Positions 43,789 through 52,697 of a stretch of 64,000 nucleotides of DNA are shown here, in pieces. Where the stretch lies: the NCBI GenBank assembly GCA_018066285.1, contig JAGHRS010000019.1, positions 85,068-149,067 on the forward strand, given 5' to 3'. This stretch comes from Candidatus Treponema caballi. Its GTDB lineage: Bacteria > Spirochaetota > Spirochaetia > Treponematales > Treponemataceae. The translations under genes and the position numbers were made by a program. How positions within the stretch are numbered: position 1 is the stretch's first letter; each line of letters starts with the position of its first letter. The notes below the pieces were generated by a model. The model did no database searches. It was given only the letters and a program-made list of their open reading frames with translations, and was not told the origin of the DNA.

Positions 43789-45483
43789 ATGAAAAAGTTT
43801 GCAACTATTCTTGTTGCTCTCATGATGGTTTGTGCTCTCTTTGCTGGTGGAAAGAAAGACACAAAGGCTGCCGCACCAGCTGCAGCTGCAGCAAAGCTCG
43901 ACTATCAGTTTGGTGAGGAAGTAACATTCCATTCAGACGTTCCTGTAACATACACAATGTATTTCAGTGACGCCTCATGGTATGCAATGGTGGACACATG
44001 GAAGACAGAAGGTATCTTCAAGGATATCGAAAATCTGACAAATGTACATCTGGACATCATTTCTTATGATTCAAGCGTTTACACAGACAAGATTACTCTT
44101 GCAATCAACGCAGGTGACTCAGCCTACATCATTCCAAAGGTTTATGATGAGTCAAAGTTCGTTGATGGTGGTGCTGTTGTTCCAGTATCAGACTATGTAC
44201 AGTACATGCCTAACTACATGGCATTCTACAACAAGTACAACATGAAGGCTGATGTTGACACAATCGTAAAGGCAAACGGCAAATACTACCGCCTGCCAGG
44301 TATGCTTGAAAAAGCAATGCAGGATTACACAATTTTCGTACGCAAGGATTATTTCGAAGGTGCTGGAATTGATGTAGCAAAAGAAGAAGTTAACTGGACA
44401 TGGGATGACCTGTACAATGACCTCGTAAAGGTTAAGGCATACATGGTAAAGCAGGGCATCATTACAGACAAGGACTATGTATGGTCTGACCTGTGGTGTG
44501 GTTCTGAGTCAGGACAGGGCACAGGTGGTAACCTCCTGAAGCTCATGGGTAACTCATTCGGTATCGATGCTGGCTGGGCACTTGGAAACGGTGTTCAGTA
44601 TGACCAGGCTAAGAAGGAATTCTATTTCGCAGGTTCTTCAGATGCAATGAAGCAGTTCCTCGCTTGTGCAAACAAGTATGTTAAGGGCGGAATTCTCGAT
44701 CCGGAAACATTCACACAGGATGATACAACAGCCTGCAACAAGTTCTACAATGGTAAGACAGCAATCATCAGCATCAACCGCGGTCAGCTCACAACATGGG
44801 AGCAGGGCCTGAAGGATGCTCTTGGTGAAGGAAACTATGAGACATACTATGCACTGACTCCAGTTGCACTCAACCGCTACTCAGCTGAGAACGCACGTCT
44901 TGAGAATGGTGTCATGATTGCAGAGCGTGCACGCAAGGAACTCGGCGAAGAAGGCTTCATCAAGATGCTCCGCTTCGTTGACTGGCTGTGGTACTCTTCA
45001 GAAGCATACTCACTGTACAAGTGGGGTCCAGAAGGAAAGACATGGCACTGGGTTGAAGATGCTTCAACTGGTCTCCAGGTTAAGGCTCTCCTCCCTGGCT
45101 TCAAGTGCGGTGGTCTGTCAATTCCTGGTAGCGACGAAGATGTTGATATCCGCCTCCAGTGGGGTTATGCAGGTGGTAACTTCTGGTATGGTCATACATG
45201 CGTAGAAATGGCTGATAACTTCTCACCAATTCACCAGAGCTTCTATGACCGCCTCGGTAAGTACCGCGATTCAAAACCACTGTCACCAGCAATCGCATTC
45301 GATGAAGATGACAACGAGCAGGTTAACCTTTGGGGAAGCCCACTCAAGGACACAATCGCTTCTTGGTCACTCCAGTTCATCCTTGGTCAGAAAGACCTGA
45401 GTAAAGACTGGGACGCATTCGTTAAGGAATGTGAGACAAAGAACGCTTCAAACCTTGTTAAACTCTACAACTCATATCTGTAA
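43789..45483 (+). CDS. Sugar ABC transporter substrate-binding protein
   Basis: The 564-residue protein has a signal peptide (MKKFATILVALMMVCALFA|GG) without a lipobox Cys, so it is probably secreted free into the periplasm. The mature protein has family 1 solute-binding features (WTWDDLYNDLVKVKAYMVKQ, GKTAIISINRGQLTTWEQG) and is of the long LplA/LipO type. GGAGG precedes the ATG. Codon use is strongly biased to ACA, TCA, GCA and AAG, suggesting very high expression. The ligand is probably an oligosaccharide, but which one cannot be read from sequence. Confidence 0.88.
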   Translation: MKKFATILVALMMVCALFAGGKKDTKAAAPAAAAAKLDYQFGEEVTFHSDVPVTYTMYFSDASWYAMVDTWKTEGIFKDIENLTNVHLDIISYDSSVYTDKITLAINAGDSAYIIPKVYDESKFVDGGAVVPVSDYVQYMPNYMAFYNKYNMKADVDTIVKANGKYYRLPGMLEKAMQDYTIFVRKDYFEGAGIDVAKEEVNWTWDDLYNDLVKVKAYMVKQGIITDKDYVWSDLWCGSESGQGTGGNLLKLMGNSFGIDAGWALGNGVQYDQAKKEFYFAGSSDAMKQFLACANKYVKGGILDPETFTQDDTTACNKFYNGKTAIISINRGQLTTWEQGLKDALGEGNYETYYALTPVALNRYSAENARLENGVMIAERARKELGEEGFIKMLRFVDWLWYSSEAYSLYKWGPEGKTWHWVEDASTGLQVKALLPGFKCGGLSIPGSDEDVDIRLQWGYAGGNFWYGHTCVEMADNFSPIHQSFYDRLGKYRDSKPLSPAIAFDEDDNEQVNLWGSPLKDTIASWSLQFILGQKDLSKDWDAFVKECETKNASNLVKLYNSYL

Positions 45484-45521
45484 TAGAACTGACTTTTAAG
45501 TAAGTTCAAATATGCGTTTCG

Positions 45522-45547
45522 GGCAGCCTGAAAAGGCTGCCTTTTTT
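45522..45547 (+). terminator. Terminator after the sugar importer operon
   Basis: GGCAGCC and GGCTGCC pair around a 6-nt loop and are followed by TTTTTT, 39 nt after the last stop codon. Confidence 0.92.
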
Positions 45548-45568
45548 ATTTTTATCCAGAAAAAAGAC

Positions 45569-45595
45569 TTAACTTCATTTATATTCCGCCGAAAA
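45569..45595 (+). promoter_or_regulatory. Possible sigma28-type promoter of the flgB operon
   Basis: TTAA (45569-45572), 15 nt and GCCGAAAA (45588-45595) resemble the flagellar sigma28 consensus TAAA-N15-GCCGATAA, with one mismatch per box. It lies ~75 nt upstream of flgB. No equally good sigma70 promoter was found in the gap. Confidence 0.45.
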
Positions 45596-45670
45596 TATAG
45601 CTGAAGACCTGGAAAGTAAAAAGTACGGGCACCTTCAACTATTTATTCAGAATCCGGGAGGGGATACGAA

Positions 45671-46090
45671 ATGAACAGTTTTTCAAGAGATGTGGACCTG
45701 CTGCACAGAGCACTTGATGTTTCAAGCCTCAGGTATCAGGTAAGTGCCAATAACCTGGCCAACTCAGAAGTTCCGAATTTCAAGCGTTCATCAGTTAATT
45801 TTGAGAGCGAACTCAAACGTGCAATGGAGCGTGAAGCTCATGCAGGGGAAGAGTTTACCATGATTACGACTGATCCACGCCACATTCAGTCAACGAAAGC
45901 AGCTGCTTCTTATCAGGATGTCACACCGAAAACAGTCCTTGATTACACATCAACATCTAAGGCGAACGGCAACAATGTTGATGCAGAAGAAGAAGCAATG
46001 CTCATCCTTAAGACTCAGCTTCAGTACCAGCTCTTAACTCAGATGGAAAGCTTCGAGTTCTCACAGGTAAAGGCAGTTCTTAAAAAGTAG
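45671..46090 (+). CDS. flgB: Flagellar basal-body rod protein FlgB
   Basis: The 139-residue protein has the rod-protein N terminus (LLHRALDVSSLRYQVSANNLANSEVPNFKR pattern, residues ~10-40) with the ANNLAN motif. Its C terminus (MLILKTQLQYQLLTQMESFEFSQVKAVLKK) is helical, as in the FlgB family. It forms the proximal rod of the periplasmic flagellum. GGGAGG precedes the ATG. It is the first gene of an eight-gene flagellar operon. Confidence 0.95.
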   Translation: MNSFSRDVDLLHRALDVSSLRYQVSANNLANSEVPNFKRSSVNFESELKRAMEREAHAGEEFTMITTDPRHIQSTKAAASYQDVTPKTVLDYTSTSKANGNNVDAEEEAMLILKTQLQYQLLTQMESFEFSQVKAVLKK

Positions 46091-46110
46091 TTTCGTAAAG
46101 GAGAAAAACA

Positions 46111-46563
46111 ATGGGTCTTTTTTCAAGTATTAACATAGCAGCAACAGGAATGAGCGTTGAACGCCTCAGAACGGACGTCATCGCAGACAATATCGCAAAC
46201 GCAAACACAACACGCACCGCAGACGGCGGTCCTTACAAGAAATCAACGGTTATTGTTCAGGCAAGAGCAGGTGCACAGTACCGCGGATTTTCAGCTCCTT
46301 CTGAATTTGATACTACAATCGGAACTGGTGTAAGAGTTGCAGAAATTCAGAAAGATACGTCAGAAGGCCGCTTTGTATACGATCCGACAAATCCTGATGC
46401 AATTCTTTCTGGTCCACATGCAGGTTATGTAGAATATCCTAACATCGATATCGTAACAGAAATGGTTGACCTTATTTCAGCATCACGTGCTTACGAGGCA
46501 AACTCTTCTGTCATTCAGGGTTCAAAGGAAATGTTCCAGCAAGCCCTTGCAATCGCTCAGTAA
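46111..46563 (+). CDS. flgC: Flagellar basal-body rod protein FlgC
   Basis: The 150-residue protein shows the rod N terminus SSINIAATGMSVERLRTDVI with DNIANANTTRT. The C-terminal FlgC block is VEYPNIDIVTEMVDLISASR followed by AYEANSSVIQ. It forms a rod segment with FlgB. GGAGAAA precedes the ATG, 20 nt after flgB. Confidence 0.95.
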   Translation: MGLFSSINIAATGMSVERLRTDVIADNIANANTTRTADGGPYKKSTVIVQARAGAQYRGFSAPSEFDTTIGTGVRVAEIQKDTSEGRFVYDPTNPDAILSGPHAGYVEYPNIDIVTEMVDLISASRAYEANSSVIQGSKEMFQQALAIAQ

Positions 46564-46596
46564 GTGATGTACCATTAAATCTGGAAGGGGAATGTC

Positions 46597-46956
46597 ATGG
46601 CTAATAATCTGTCTATCATGTCATCATTTCAGATGGCCCGTACAAATCCGGCGCACATTGGTTCATCACCGCTGGCTGCGTCAAATGCTGCGGAAAACTC
46701 ACTTTCTTCAGAAAACATTACAGGAAAGAGGAACAAGTCTTCATTTGAGGAATATCTGCTTGATGCAGTCAATTACGTAAATGACAAGCAGCAGGCAAGT
46801 TCTGAGATGGCACAGGCTCTTGTAACTGATCCTGATTCTGTTGATGTGCATGATGTAACCATCGCAATGGCAGAAGCAAGCCTTTCTTTAAGTCTTGCAC
46901 AGAACGTCATAGACCGCCTTACACAGGCATGGTCAGATATCCAGACGACAAGATAG
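46597..46956 (+). CDS. fliE: Flagellar hook-basal body protein FliE
   Basis: The 119-residue protein has a polar N-terminal part and the FliE core: SFEEYLLDAVNYVNDKQQAS, then DVHDVTIAMAEASLSLSLAQ and NVIDRLTQAWSDI. FliE joins the MS ring to the rod. GGAAGGGG lies upstream. A 133-nt gap with a possible promoter separates it from fliF. Confidence 0.92.
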   Translation: MANNLSIMSSFQMARTNPAHIGSSPLAASNAAENSLSSENITGKRNKSSFEEYLLDAVNYVNDKQQASSEMAQALVTDPDSVDVHDVTIAMAEASLSLSLAQNVIDRLTQAWSDIQTTR

Positions 46957-47042
46957 AAGTAATCCTGATTGTTGATTAACTCATTCTCCGGGCATTTTTC
47001 TGCATTTTTACATAAAGTCTTTTCAGATAAAGAAATTTGTGA

Positions 47043-47048
47043 TATAAT
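47043..47048 (+). promoter_or_regulatory. Possible internal promoter before fliF (-10 box)
   Basis: A perfect TATAAT lies 42 nt before the fliF start in the only long gap of the flagellar operon. The -35 region is weak, so this is tentative. Confidence 0.35.
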
Positions 47049-47089
47049 TTCATAAACAGTATGTTGTTATTCGTTCACGGGAGGGCTAA

Positions 47090-48787
47090 ATGAACGAATG
47101 GTTTAAAAAACTGCTGGATCAGACCAAGGCTTTATGGGCTAAATGGAGTCTGGTCCAAAAGATTATTCTTATTGGCATAATTGTCGTCGTTATAGGCGTC
47201 ATTATCGCCGTCTCAAAAATCTCATCGACACCGACTACGTATCCGCTGTTTCAGACTGCAATAACAGATGAAAATGCGCGTGATGATATTCTGTTCAGAC
47301 TTGATCAGGAAAATGTTGAGTATACTTTAAGTACAACTGGCATTATTTCTGTAAAGGATAAATCAACCGCACGCAGATTGCGGTCACTGCTTGATCAGGA
47401 AGGGCTTATTCCGGATTCAGTTCCGGCTTGGGACTGGCTTGGAATGGAGCAGTGGACGACAACAGATTTTGAAAGGAACATAAACCTCAGAAACTCAGTC
47501 GTTACAGAACTTCAGAATCACCTGAAGGCTCAGAGCGATATTTCTGATGTAAACGTCGTGATTTCAATGCCTGAAAAATCAACGTTTACTGCCGACCAGA
47601 CACCTGTTTCAGCTAGTGTTGTCATTACTCCGGCACCGGGAAGCGACCTTTCAATAAACAGAAAGAAAGTCCTTGCAATCAAGAAAGATATCAGAAGTGC
47701 CGTTGCCGGTCTTAAGGATGAGAATATCACCATCCTTGATAATAATGGAAATGATCTTGGTGATTTTGACGGTATGCAGGATTTTGACCGTATCAGTGTC
47801 ATTGAGAAGCAGCAGAAACTTATTGCACAGCTTGAATCAAAGTACCGTGTTGAAGTTCTTTCTTCCCTGCAGAGTATTTTCGGTAGTGACCGTGTACGAA
47901 ATCTGAATATCAAGATTGATATGGATATGTCTGAAAAGACAATCGATTCAACTGAATATAAGCCCATTACCATAAAAGCTGATAATCCTGATACATCATA
48001 TGATGATTCAGAATTGAAGGATTCACTCGTTCTTTCTTCAGAAACGGTAACGAAGATATCAAAAGGAACTGTCTATAATCCGGAAGGCCCTGCCGGTGTT
48101 GAAGGACAGAATCCTGTCGTCTATTCAGACATGTCAAATACCTATACGCTTACAGAAGAAAAAGGCGAGAAGGTAAACAATGTCGTCAATTCCACTCAGA
48201 CATCTGAAATAAAGAGTCCTGAAATGGGACGCAGAACGGTTTCTGTCAACATTGATGGTGTCTGGACCCGTAATTATGACGATAAGGGAAATGTAATTCT
48301 TGGAACAGAGGGATGGACCTTTGAGCCTGTTTCAGATGAAGATCTTACAGCAGCCATCAGTCTTGTTCAGGATGCAGTCGGTTATGACAGAAGCCGCGGT
48401 GACTCAGTAACTGTTACGAGAATCAAAATTGACCGTACAGCAGAGCATGAAGCTGCCGATGAAGAATTCAGAAAGAAAGAGCGGTTACAGAGCACAATCA
48501 TTTACATTTGTATTGGTATTGCCGCTGTCCTGCTTGCATTCATAGTATTCCGCTTTATCAGCCGCGAGGTTGAGAGAAAGCGCCGCCTCAAGGAAGAAGC
48601 AATTCTTCGCCAGCATCAGATGGAACGCGAGAAGACACTTTGGGAAGCGGAACAGGCTGGTATGGAAGTTACCATGTCTATCGAAGAGCGCGAACGTGCA
48701 GAACTTCAGGAAACTGCAATCGCTATGGCCAAAGAGCATCCTGAAGATATCGCTATGCTCATAAGAACCTGGTTGACGGAGGAATAA
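47090..48787 (+). CDS. fliF: Flagellar MS-ring protein FliF
   Basis: The 565-residue protein has two membrane helices (~22-44, IILIGIIVVVIGVIIAV, and ~465-487, IIYICIGIAAVLLAFIVF) flanking a large periplasmic ring-building part. The latter includes RDDILFRLDQENVEYTL and EKQQKLIAQLESKYRVEVLS. The cytoplasmic C-terminal tail (HPEDIAMLIRTWLTEE) is the FliG-binding segment. It forms the MS ring on which the motor is built. GGGAGGG precedes the ATG. Confidence 0.95.
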   Translation: MNEWFKKLLDQTKALWAKWSLVQKIILIGIIVVVIGVIIAVSKISSTPTTYPLFQTAITDENARDDILFRLDQENVEYTLSTTGIISVKDKSTARRLRSLLDQEGLIPDSVPAWDWLGMEQWTTTDFERNINLRNSVVTELQNHLKAQSDISDVNVVISMPEKSTFTADQTPVSASVVITPAPGSDLSINRKKVLAIKKDIRSAVAGLKDENITILDNNGNDLGDFDGMQDFDRISVIEKQQKLIAQLESKYRVEVLSSLQSIFGSDRVRNLNIKIDMDMSEKTIDSTEYKPITIKADNPDTSYDDSELKDSLVLSSETVTKISKGTVYNPEGPAGVEGQNPVVYSDMSNTYTLTEEKGEKVNNVVNSTQTSEIKSPEMGRRTVSVNIDGVWTRNYDDKGNVILGTEGWTFEPVSDEDLTAAISLVQDAVGYDRSRGDSVTVTRIKIDRTAEHEAADEEFRKKERLQSTIIYICIGIAAVLLAFIVFRFISREVERKRRLKEEAILRQHQMEREKTLWEAEQAGMEVTMSIEERERAELQETAIAMAKEHPEDIAMLIRTWLTEE

Positions 48788-48791
48788 CAGT

Positions 48792-49871
48792 ATGTCAGAC
48801 GCGAAAGCAGCCGCCGCTGCCAAAGGCGGAAAGCCAGCCGGAAAAGGAGCTGGTGGCAAAAAGAAAGATTATAAGAGTCTGAATGGCCGTCAGAAAGCCG
48901 CTATATTCCTTGTAGCCCTCGGTTCAGAAATATCATCAGAAATATTCAAGCATCTGCGTGAAGATGAAGTAGAAACGCTTACTTTTGAAATTGCCCGTCT
49001 TGAAACGGTCGATTCAGAGTTCAAAGAGCAGGTTCTCCGTGAGTTCCAGGATTTGATGAAGGCTCAGAACTTCATCACTTCCGGTGGTATTGACTTTGCG
49101 CGTGAACTGCTTGAAAAATCAGTCGGAAGCCAGAAGGCAATTGATATCATCAACCGCCTCACAAGCAGCCTTCAGGTACGCCCGTTTGACTTTATCCGCC
49201 GTACAGACCCAGCCCATCTGTTAAACTTCATCCAGCAGGAACATCCGCAGACAATAGCCCTTATTCTTGCTTACCTTGAGCCTAACAAGGCTTCAATCAT
49301 TCTGCAGAATCTGCCGGATGACATTCAGAGTGAAGTTGCAAGGCGTATTGCAACAATGGACCGTACATCTCCTGACGTTCTTCGTGAAGTTGAACGCGTT
49401 CTTGAGAAGAAGCTGTCTACGCTGTCCAGTGAAGACTACACGGCAGCTGGTGGTGTTGAAAGCATCGTTGAAATTCTCAACCTTGTTGACCGTTCTTCTG
49501 AAAAGACGATTATCGAATCCCTCGAAGAAGAGGATCCGGATCTTGCAGAAGAGATCAAAAAGCGAATGTTCGTTTTCGAAGATATCGTTATGCTGGACGA
49601 CCGTGCTATTCAGAAGGTTATGCGCGAAGTCGATACGCAGGAGCTCGCAAAAGCGCTTAAGGCTGTTGATACCGAAGTTCAGGATAAGATTTTCCGCAAC
49701 ATGTCTAAGCGTGCTGCCGGTATGTTGAAAGAGGATATGGAGTTTATGGGACCTGTCCGCTTGAAGGACGTTGAAGAAGCCCAGCAGAAGATCGTATCTA
49801 CAATCCGCCGTCTTGAAGACTCCGGTGAAATCGTCATCGCCCGTTCTGGTGAGGATGAGCTCGTTGTATAA
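48792..49871 (+). CDS. fliG: Flagellar motor switch protein FliG
   Basis: The 359-residue protein has an Ala/Gly/Lys-rich N-terminal extension of ~25 residues, then the three FliG domains: FliF-binding (GRQKAAIFLVALGSEISSEI), middle (HPQTIALILAYLEPNKASIIL) and C-terminal (MFVFEDIVMLDDRAIQKVMRE, with charged residues for stator interaction). Spirochaetes often carry two fliG genes, and this one is in the fliF operon position. It couples ion flow at stators to rotor torque and switching. Confidence 0.95.
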   Translation: MSDAKAAAAAKGGKPAGKGAGGKKKDYKSLNGRQKAAIFLVALGSEISSEIFKHLREDEVETLTFEIARLETVDSEFKEQVLREFQDLMKAQNFITSGGIDFARELLEKSVGSQKAIDIINRLTSSLQVRPFDFIRRTDPAHLLNFIQQEHPQTIALILAYLEPNKASIILQNLPDDIQSEVARRIATMDRTSPDVLREVERVLEKKLSTLSSEDYTAAGGVESIVEILNLVDRSSEKTIIESLEEEDPDLAEEIKKRMFVFEDIVMLDDRAIQKVMREVDTQELAKALKAVDTEVQDKIFRNMSKRAAGMLKEDMEFMGPVRLKDVEEAQQKIVSTIRRLEDSGEIVIARSGEDELVV

Positions 49872-49882
49872 GGTAGCCTGAT

Positions 49883-50812
49883 ATGAAGAAAAACGTTTTT
49901 AACCCTGGCGAAATCAAAAAAAGCGACAAAAAGGTAATGCTTCAGCTTTCCCGTTCTTTTGAAGCTGAAGAAGAAGAGGAAAAGGAAGAGGTGGCTCCGG
50001 AATATACCGGACCAACAGCTGATGACCTCCGCAGGGAAGCAGAAGCGTTCAAGGCAGACTGGGAAAAACAGAAAGCCCAGATGATTGAAGAAGCTCAGGC
50101 TGAAGCTGATGAAATTGTAAAACGCGCGGAAGAAAACGCTTTTGATGAAGTCCGCAGAAAGACTGATGAAGCTGCAATTATTCGTCAGCAGGCACAGACT
50201 GAAGCAGAGGACATCATAAAAAAGGCTGAAGAAAAAGCAAAAGAAATCACGACAGAAGCAGAAATAAAGCGCGACAAGATTACTGGCGACGCCTACAAAG
50301 ACGGTTTCGATAAAGGAAGCGAAGATGGATACAACAACGGAAAGCAGGAAGCTGACCGTCTTATCAACAGACTTCATACAATCCTTGAGAAAACAGTGGA
50401 TAAGCGGCAGGAAATTCTTGATGAGACAGAGCAGCAGATTGTTGAGCTGGTTCTTCTTATTTCCCGCAAAGTTGTCAAAACAATTTCTGAAAATCAGAGA
50501 AGTGTCGTCATGCAGAACATTCTGCAGGCTCTCCGCAAGGTGAAGGGAAGAGGAGATGTTACCATCCGTGTTAACCTTGCTGATCTTGATCTTACCACAG
50601 AGCATACAAAAGACTTCATGCAGGCTGTAGAGAGCGTCAAGAATATCACCGTGGCTGAAGATTCAAGCGTTGAACGCGGTGGCTGTATCATCGAGACAGA
50701 CTTCGGCGCAATTGATGCACGTATCTCAAGCCAGATGAACGAACTTGAACAGAAGATTCTGGAAATTTCTCCAATCAAGACTGTGAATAAAACCAACGCC
50801 ATGAACGAATAG
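49883..50812 (+). CDS. fliH: Flagellar export regulator FliH
   Basis: The 309-residue protein has a long acidic, coiled-coil N-terminal half (AEADEIVKRAEENAFDEVRR, AEDIIKKAEEKAKEI). The FliH/YscL-type C-terminal part has TVDKRQEILDETEQQIVELV, VTIRVNLADLDLT and SVERGGCIIETDFGAIDARI. It binds and restrains the FliI ATPase and links it to the export gate. Identity is clear from the C terminus and its place between fliG and fliI. Confidence 0.92.
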   Translation: MKKNVFNPGEIKKSDKKVMLQLSRSFEAEEEEEKEEVAPEYTGPTADDLRREAEAFKADWEKQKAQMIEEAQAEADEIVKRAEENAFDEVRRKTDEAAIIRQQAQTEAEDIIKKAEEKAKEITTEAEIKRDKITGDAYKDGFDKGSEDGYNNGKQEADRLINRLHTILEKTVDKRQEILDETEQQIVELVLLISRKVVKTISENQRSVVMQNILQALRKVKGRGDVTIRVNLADLDLTTEHTKDFMQAVESVKNITVAEDSSVERGGCIIETDFGAIDARISSQMNELEQKILEISPIKTVNKTNAMNE

Positions 50813-50822
50813 GTGGCTTGCT

Positions 50823-52190
50823 ATGGATAATTTATTCAGCAAATATCTGAATAGGGTTGAGGAAACAGATACAATCCGTTTTACCGGTGAAGTAATCCGT
50901 GTTAACGGCATGCTTATTGAAAGCCGCGGCCCCCAGTCTGTTGTCGGCGAAGTCTGCTCCATTGAAATTCCGTACTCAAAAGAATCTGTGCTTGCTGAAG
51001 TCATCGGCCTTGACGGAACCACAGTCAAGCTTATGGCATACGGCGAGACAAAGGGCATCGAAATTGGAAGCCGTGTTACTGCTTCTGGAGAAGTCCTGAA
51101 AGTTGGTGTTGGAAAAGAACTTCTCGGACGCGTTCTTGATGCGACTGGTCATGCCTACGACAGAAAAGGTGAAATCATTCCTGAAACATACTATCCGGCA
51201 GTTGCGTCTCCGCCTGATCCGCTTGACCGAAAGCCGATCAAAGAGCGCATTGTCACTGGAATACGCGCAGTCGATTCGCTCCTGGCAGCAGGAAAGGGCC
51301 AACGTTTTGCCATAATGGCAGGTTCTGGTGTCGGTAAATCAACGCTGCTTGGTATGATTGCGCGTAATACAAACGCTGATGTAAACGTCATTGCGCTTAT
51401 CGGTGAGCGTGGACGTGAGGTTCTTGACTTCATTAACCATGACCTTGGCCCTGAAGGCCTGAAACGTTCCGTCATCATAGCTGCAACTTCAGATCAGTCG
51501 CCTCTCTGCTGGCTGCGCGGAGCATATGTCGCTACCGCCGTCGCTGAATATTTCCGTGACCAGGGCAAAGACGTCATGCTCATGTTTGACTCAGTTACGC
51601 GCTTTGCCCGTGCCCAGCGTGATATCGGCAACACAATAGGTGAGCCGCCAGCACAGCGTGGATATCCGCCGAGCGTATTCGGGCTTCTGCCAAAGCTTCT
51701 GGAACGCGCCGGTACATCACTTAAAGGTACTATAACTGCTTTCTATACCGTTCTTGTTGACGGTGACGATATGAATGAACCAATTGCTGATACTGTACGT
51801 GCAACTCTCGACGGACATATTGTCTTGAACAGAAAACTTGCGGATTCATTCCATTTCCCTGCAATTGACATTCTTGCGTCAATCAGCCGTCTGTCGAGCG
51901 TAGTCATGGGGCCTGTCACCAAGGAAGTGTACGCGAAAATCCGCCGTCTTATTGCGTCATATGCACAGAATGAGGATATGATTACCGTCGGTGCCTATAA
52001 GCGTGGTTCCAGCCCGGATGTAGATGCGGCAATTGATGCACATCAGGCAATTGAAGAGTTCCTGATGCAGAAAGTTGAAGAGCCTGCGCCTGTCCGTGAA
52101 ACGTTGCAGAAATTTGGAGCTCTTGTCGGTATTGAGATTCCAGAAGAAGAACTTGCCGCAGCTGAAAGCAGTGGCTTTTCCCAGCGTTGA
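50823..52190 (+). CDS. fliI: Flagellum-specific export ATPase FliI
   Basis: The 455-residue protein is an F1-beta-like ATPase: GQRFAIMAGSGVGKSTLLG (Walker A), VIALIGERGREVLDFI, DVMLMFDSVTRFARAQRDIG (Walker B) and GEPPAQRGYPPSVF. These are diagnostic of type III export ATPases. It energises early substrate release at the export gate. The ATG is 10 nt after fliH. Confidence 0.96.
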   Translation: MDNLFSKYLNRVEETDTIRFTGEVIRVNGMLIESRGPQSVVGEVCSIEIPYSKESVLAEVIGLDGTTVKLMAYGETKGIEIGSRVTASGEVLKVGVGKELLGRVLDATGHAYDRKGEIIPETYYPAVASPPDPLDRKPIKERIVTGIRAVDSLLAAGKGQRFAIMAGSGVGKSTLLGMIARNTNADVNVIALIGERGREVLDFINHDLGPEGLKRSVIIAATSDQSPLCWLRGAYVATAVAEYFRDQGKDVMLMFDSVTRFARAQRDIGNTIGEPPAQRGYPPSVFGLLPKLLERAGTSLKGTITAFYTVLVDGDDMNEPIADTVRATLDGHIVLNRKLADSFHFPAIDILASISRLSSVVMGPVTKEVYAKIRRLIASYAQNEDMITVGAYKRGSSPDVDAAIDAHQAIEEFLMQKVEEPAPVRETLQKFGALVGIEIPEEELAAAESSGFSQR

Positions 52191-52215
52191 AATGGGGGCG
52201 GCATCCGTCTGATTT

Positions 52216-52653
52216 ATGAAACGGTTTAATTTTTCCCTTCAGAAAGTTCTTGATTTACGCGAGTACGAAGAAGAACAGGCTAAGCTTGACCTTGCTGCCG
52301 CCATTGCTGAAGCAAACAGGATTCAGGCAGAGCTTGAGCATATAGCCCGGGAAATGGTCGCCGCCGGAGCTGTGCGTATTACAAGCGACATTCCTGCAAT
52401 GCAGGCTAATGAAGCATATAAAGTACGCCTGAAACTGCGTAAGGGAGAGCTCCTTGAAGAGTTTGCACAGGCTGAACTTGTCATTGAACAGAAGCGCGAA
52501 GTGTTCGCTGAGAAAATGCGTGACAGAAAAGTCATTACAAAGCTGCGCGAAAAAGCGCTTGCAGACTATAACGCGGAAGTTCTGAAAGATGAAGAACAGG
52601 CGAACGATGATCTTTCAAACGCAAAGTTTGCGCGCGAGCTGAGTGGTGTGTGA
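52216..52653 (+). CDS. fliJ: Flagellar export chaperone FliJ
   Basis: The 145-residue protein is almost wholly helical coiled coil (FNFSLQKVLDLREYEEEQAKLD at the start, then EFAQAELVIEQKREVFAEKM). This pattern, length and position after fliI identify FliJ, the stalk-like component that works with FliI and FlhA. A terminator follows immediately and ends the operon. Confidence 0.9.
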   Translation: MKRFNFSLQKVLDLREYEEEQAKLDLAAAIAEANRIQAELEHIAREMVAAGAVRITSDIPAMQANEAYKVRLKLRKGELLEEFAQAELVIEQKREVFAEKMRDRKVITKLREKALADYNAEVLKDEEQANDDLSNAKFARELSGV

Positions 52654-52660
52654 TATGCAC

Positions 52661-52695
52661 AAAAAAAGCGGGGCTTTTACAGGCTCCGCTTTTTT
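52661..52695. terminator. Bidirectional terminator between fliJ and pncB
   Basis: AGCGGGGC and GCTCCGCT pair (one G-U) around an 8-nt loop, with an A run on the left and a T run on the right. It lies between the convergent stop codons. Confidence 0.9.
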
Positions 52696-52697
52696 AA

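Noticed and set aside
49679..50605. 308-codon minus-strand frame across fliG/fliH
   Set aside because: Phe/Leu-rich shadow of Lys/Glu-rich coiled-coil codons in fliH.
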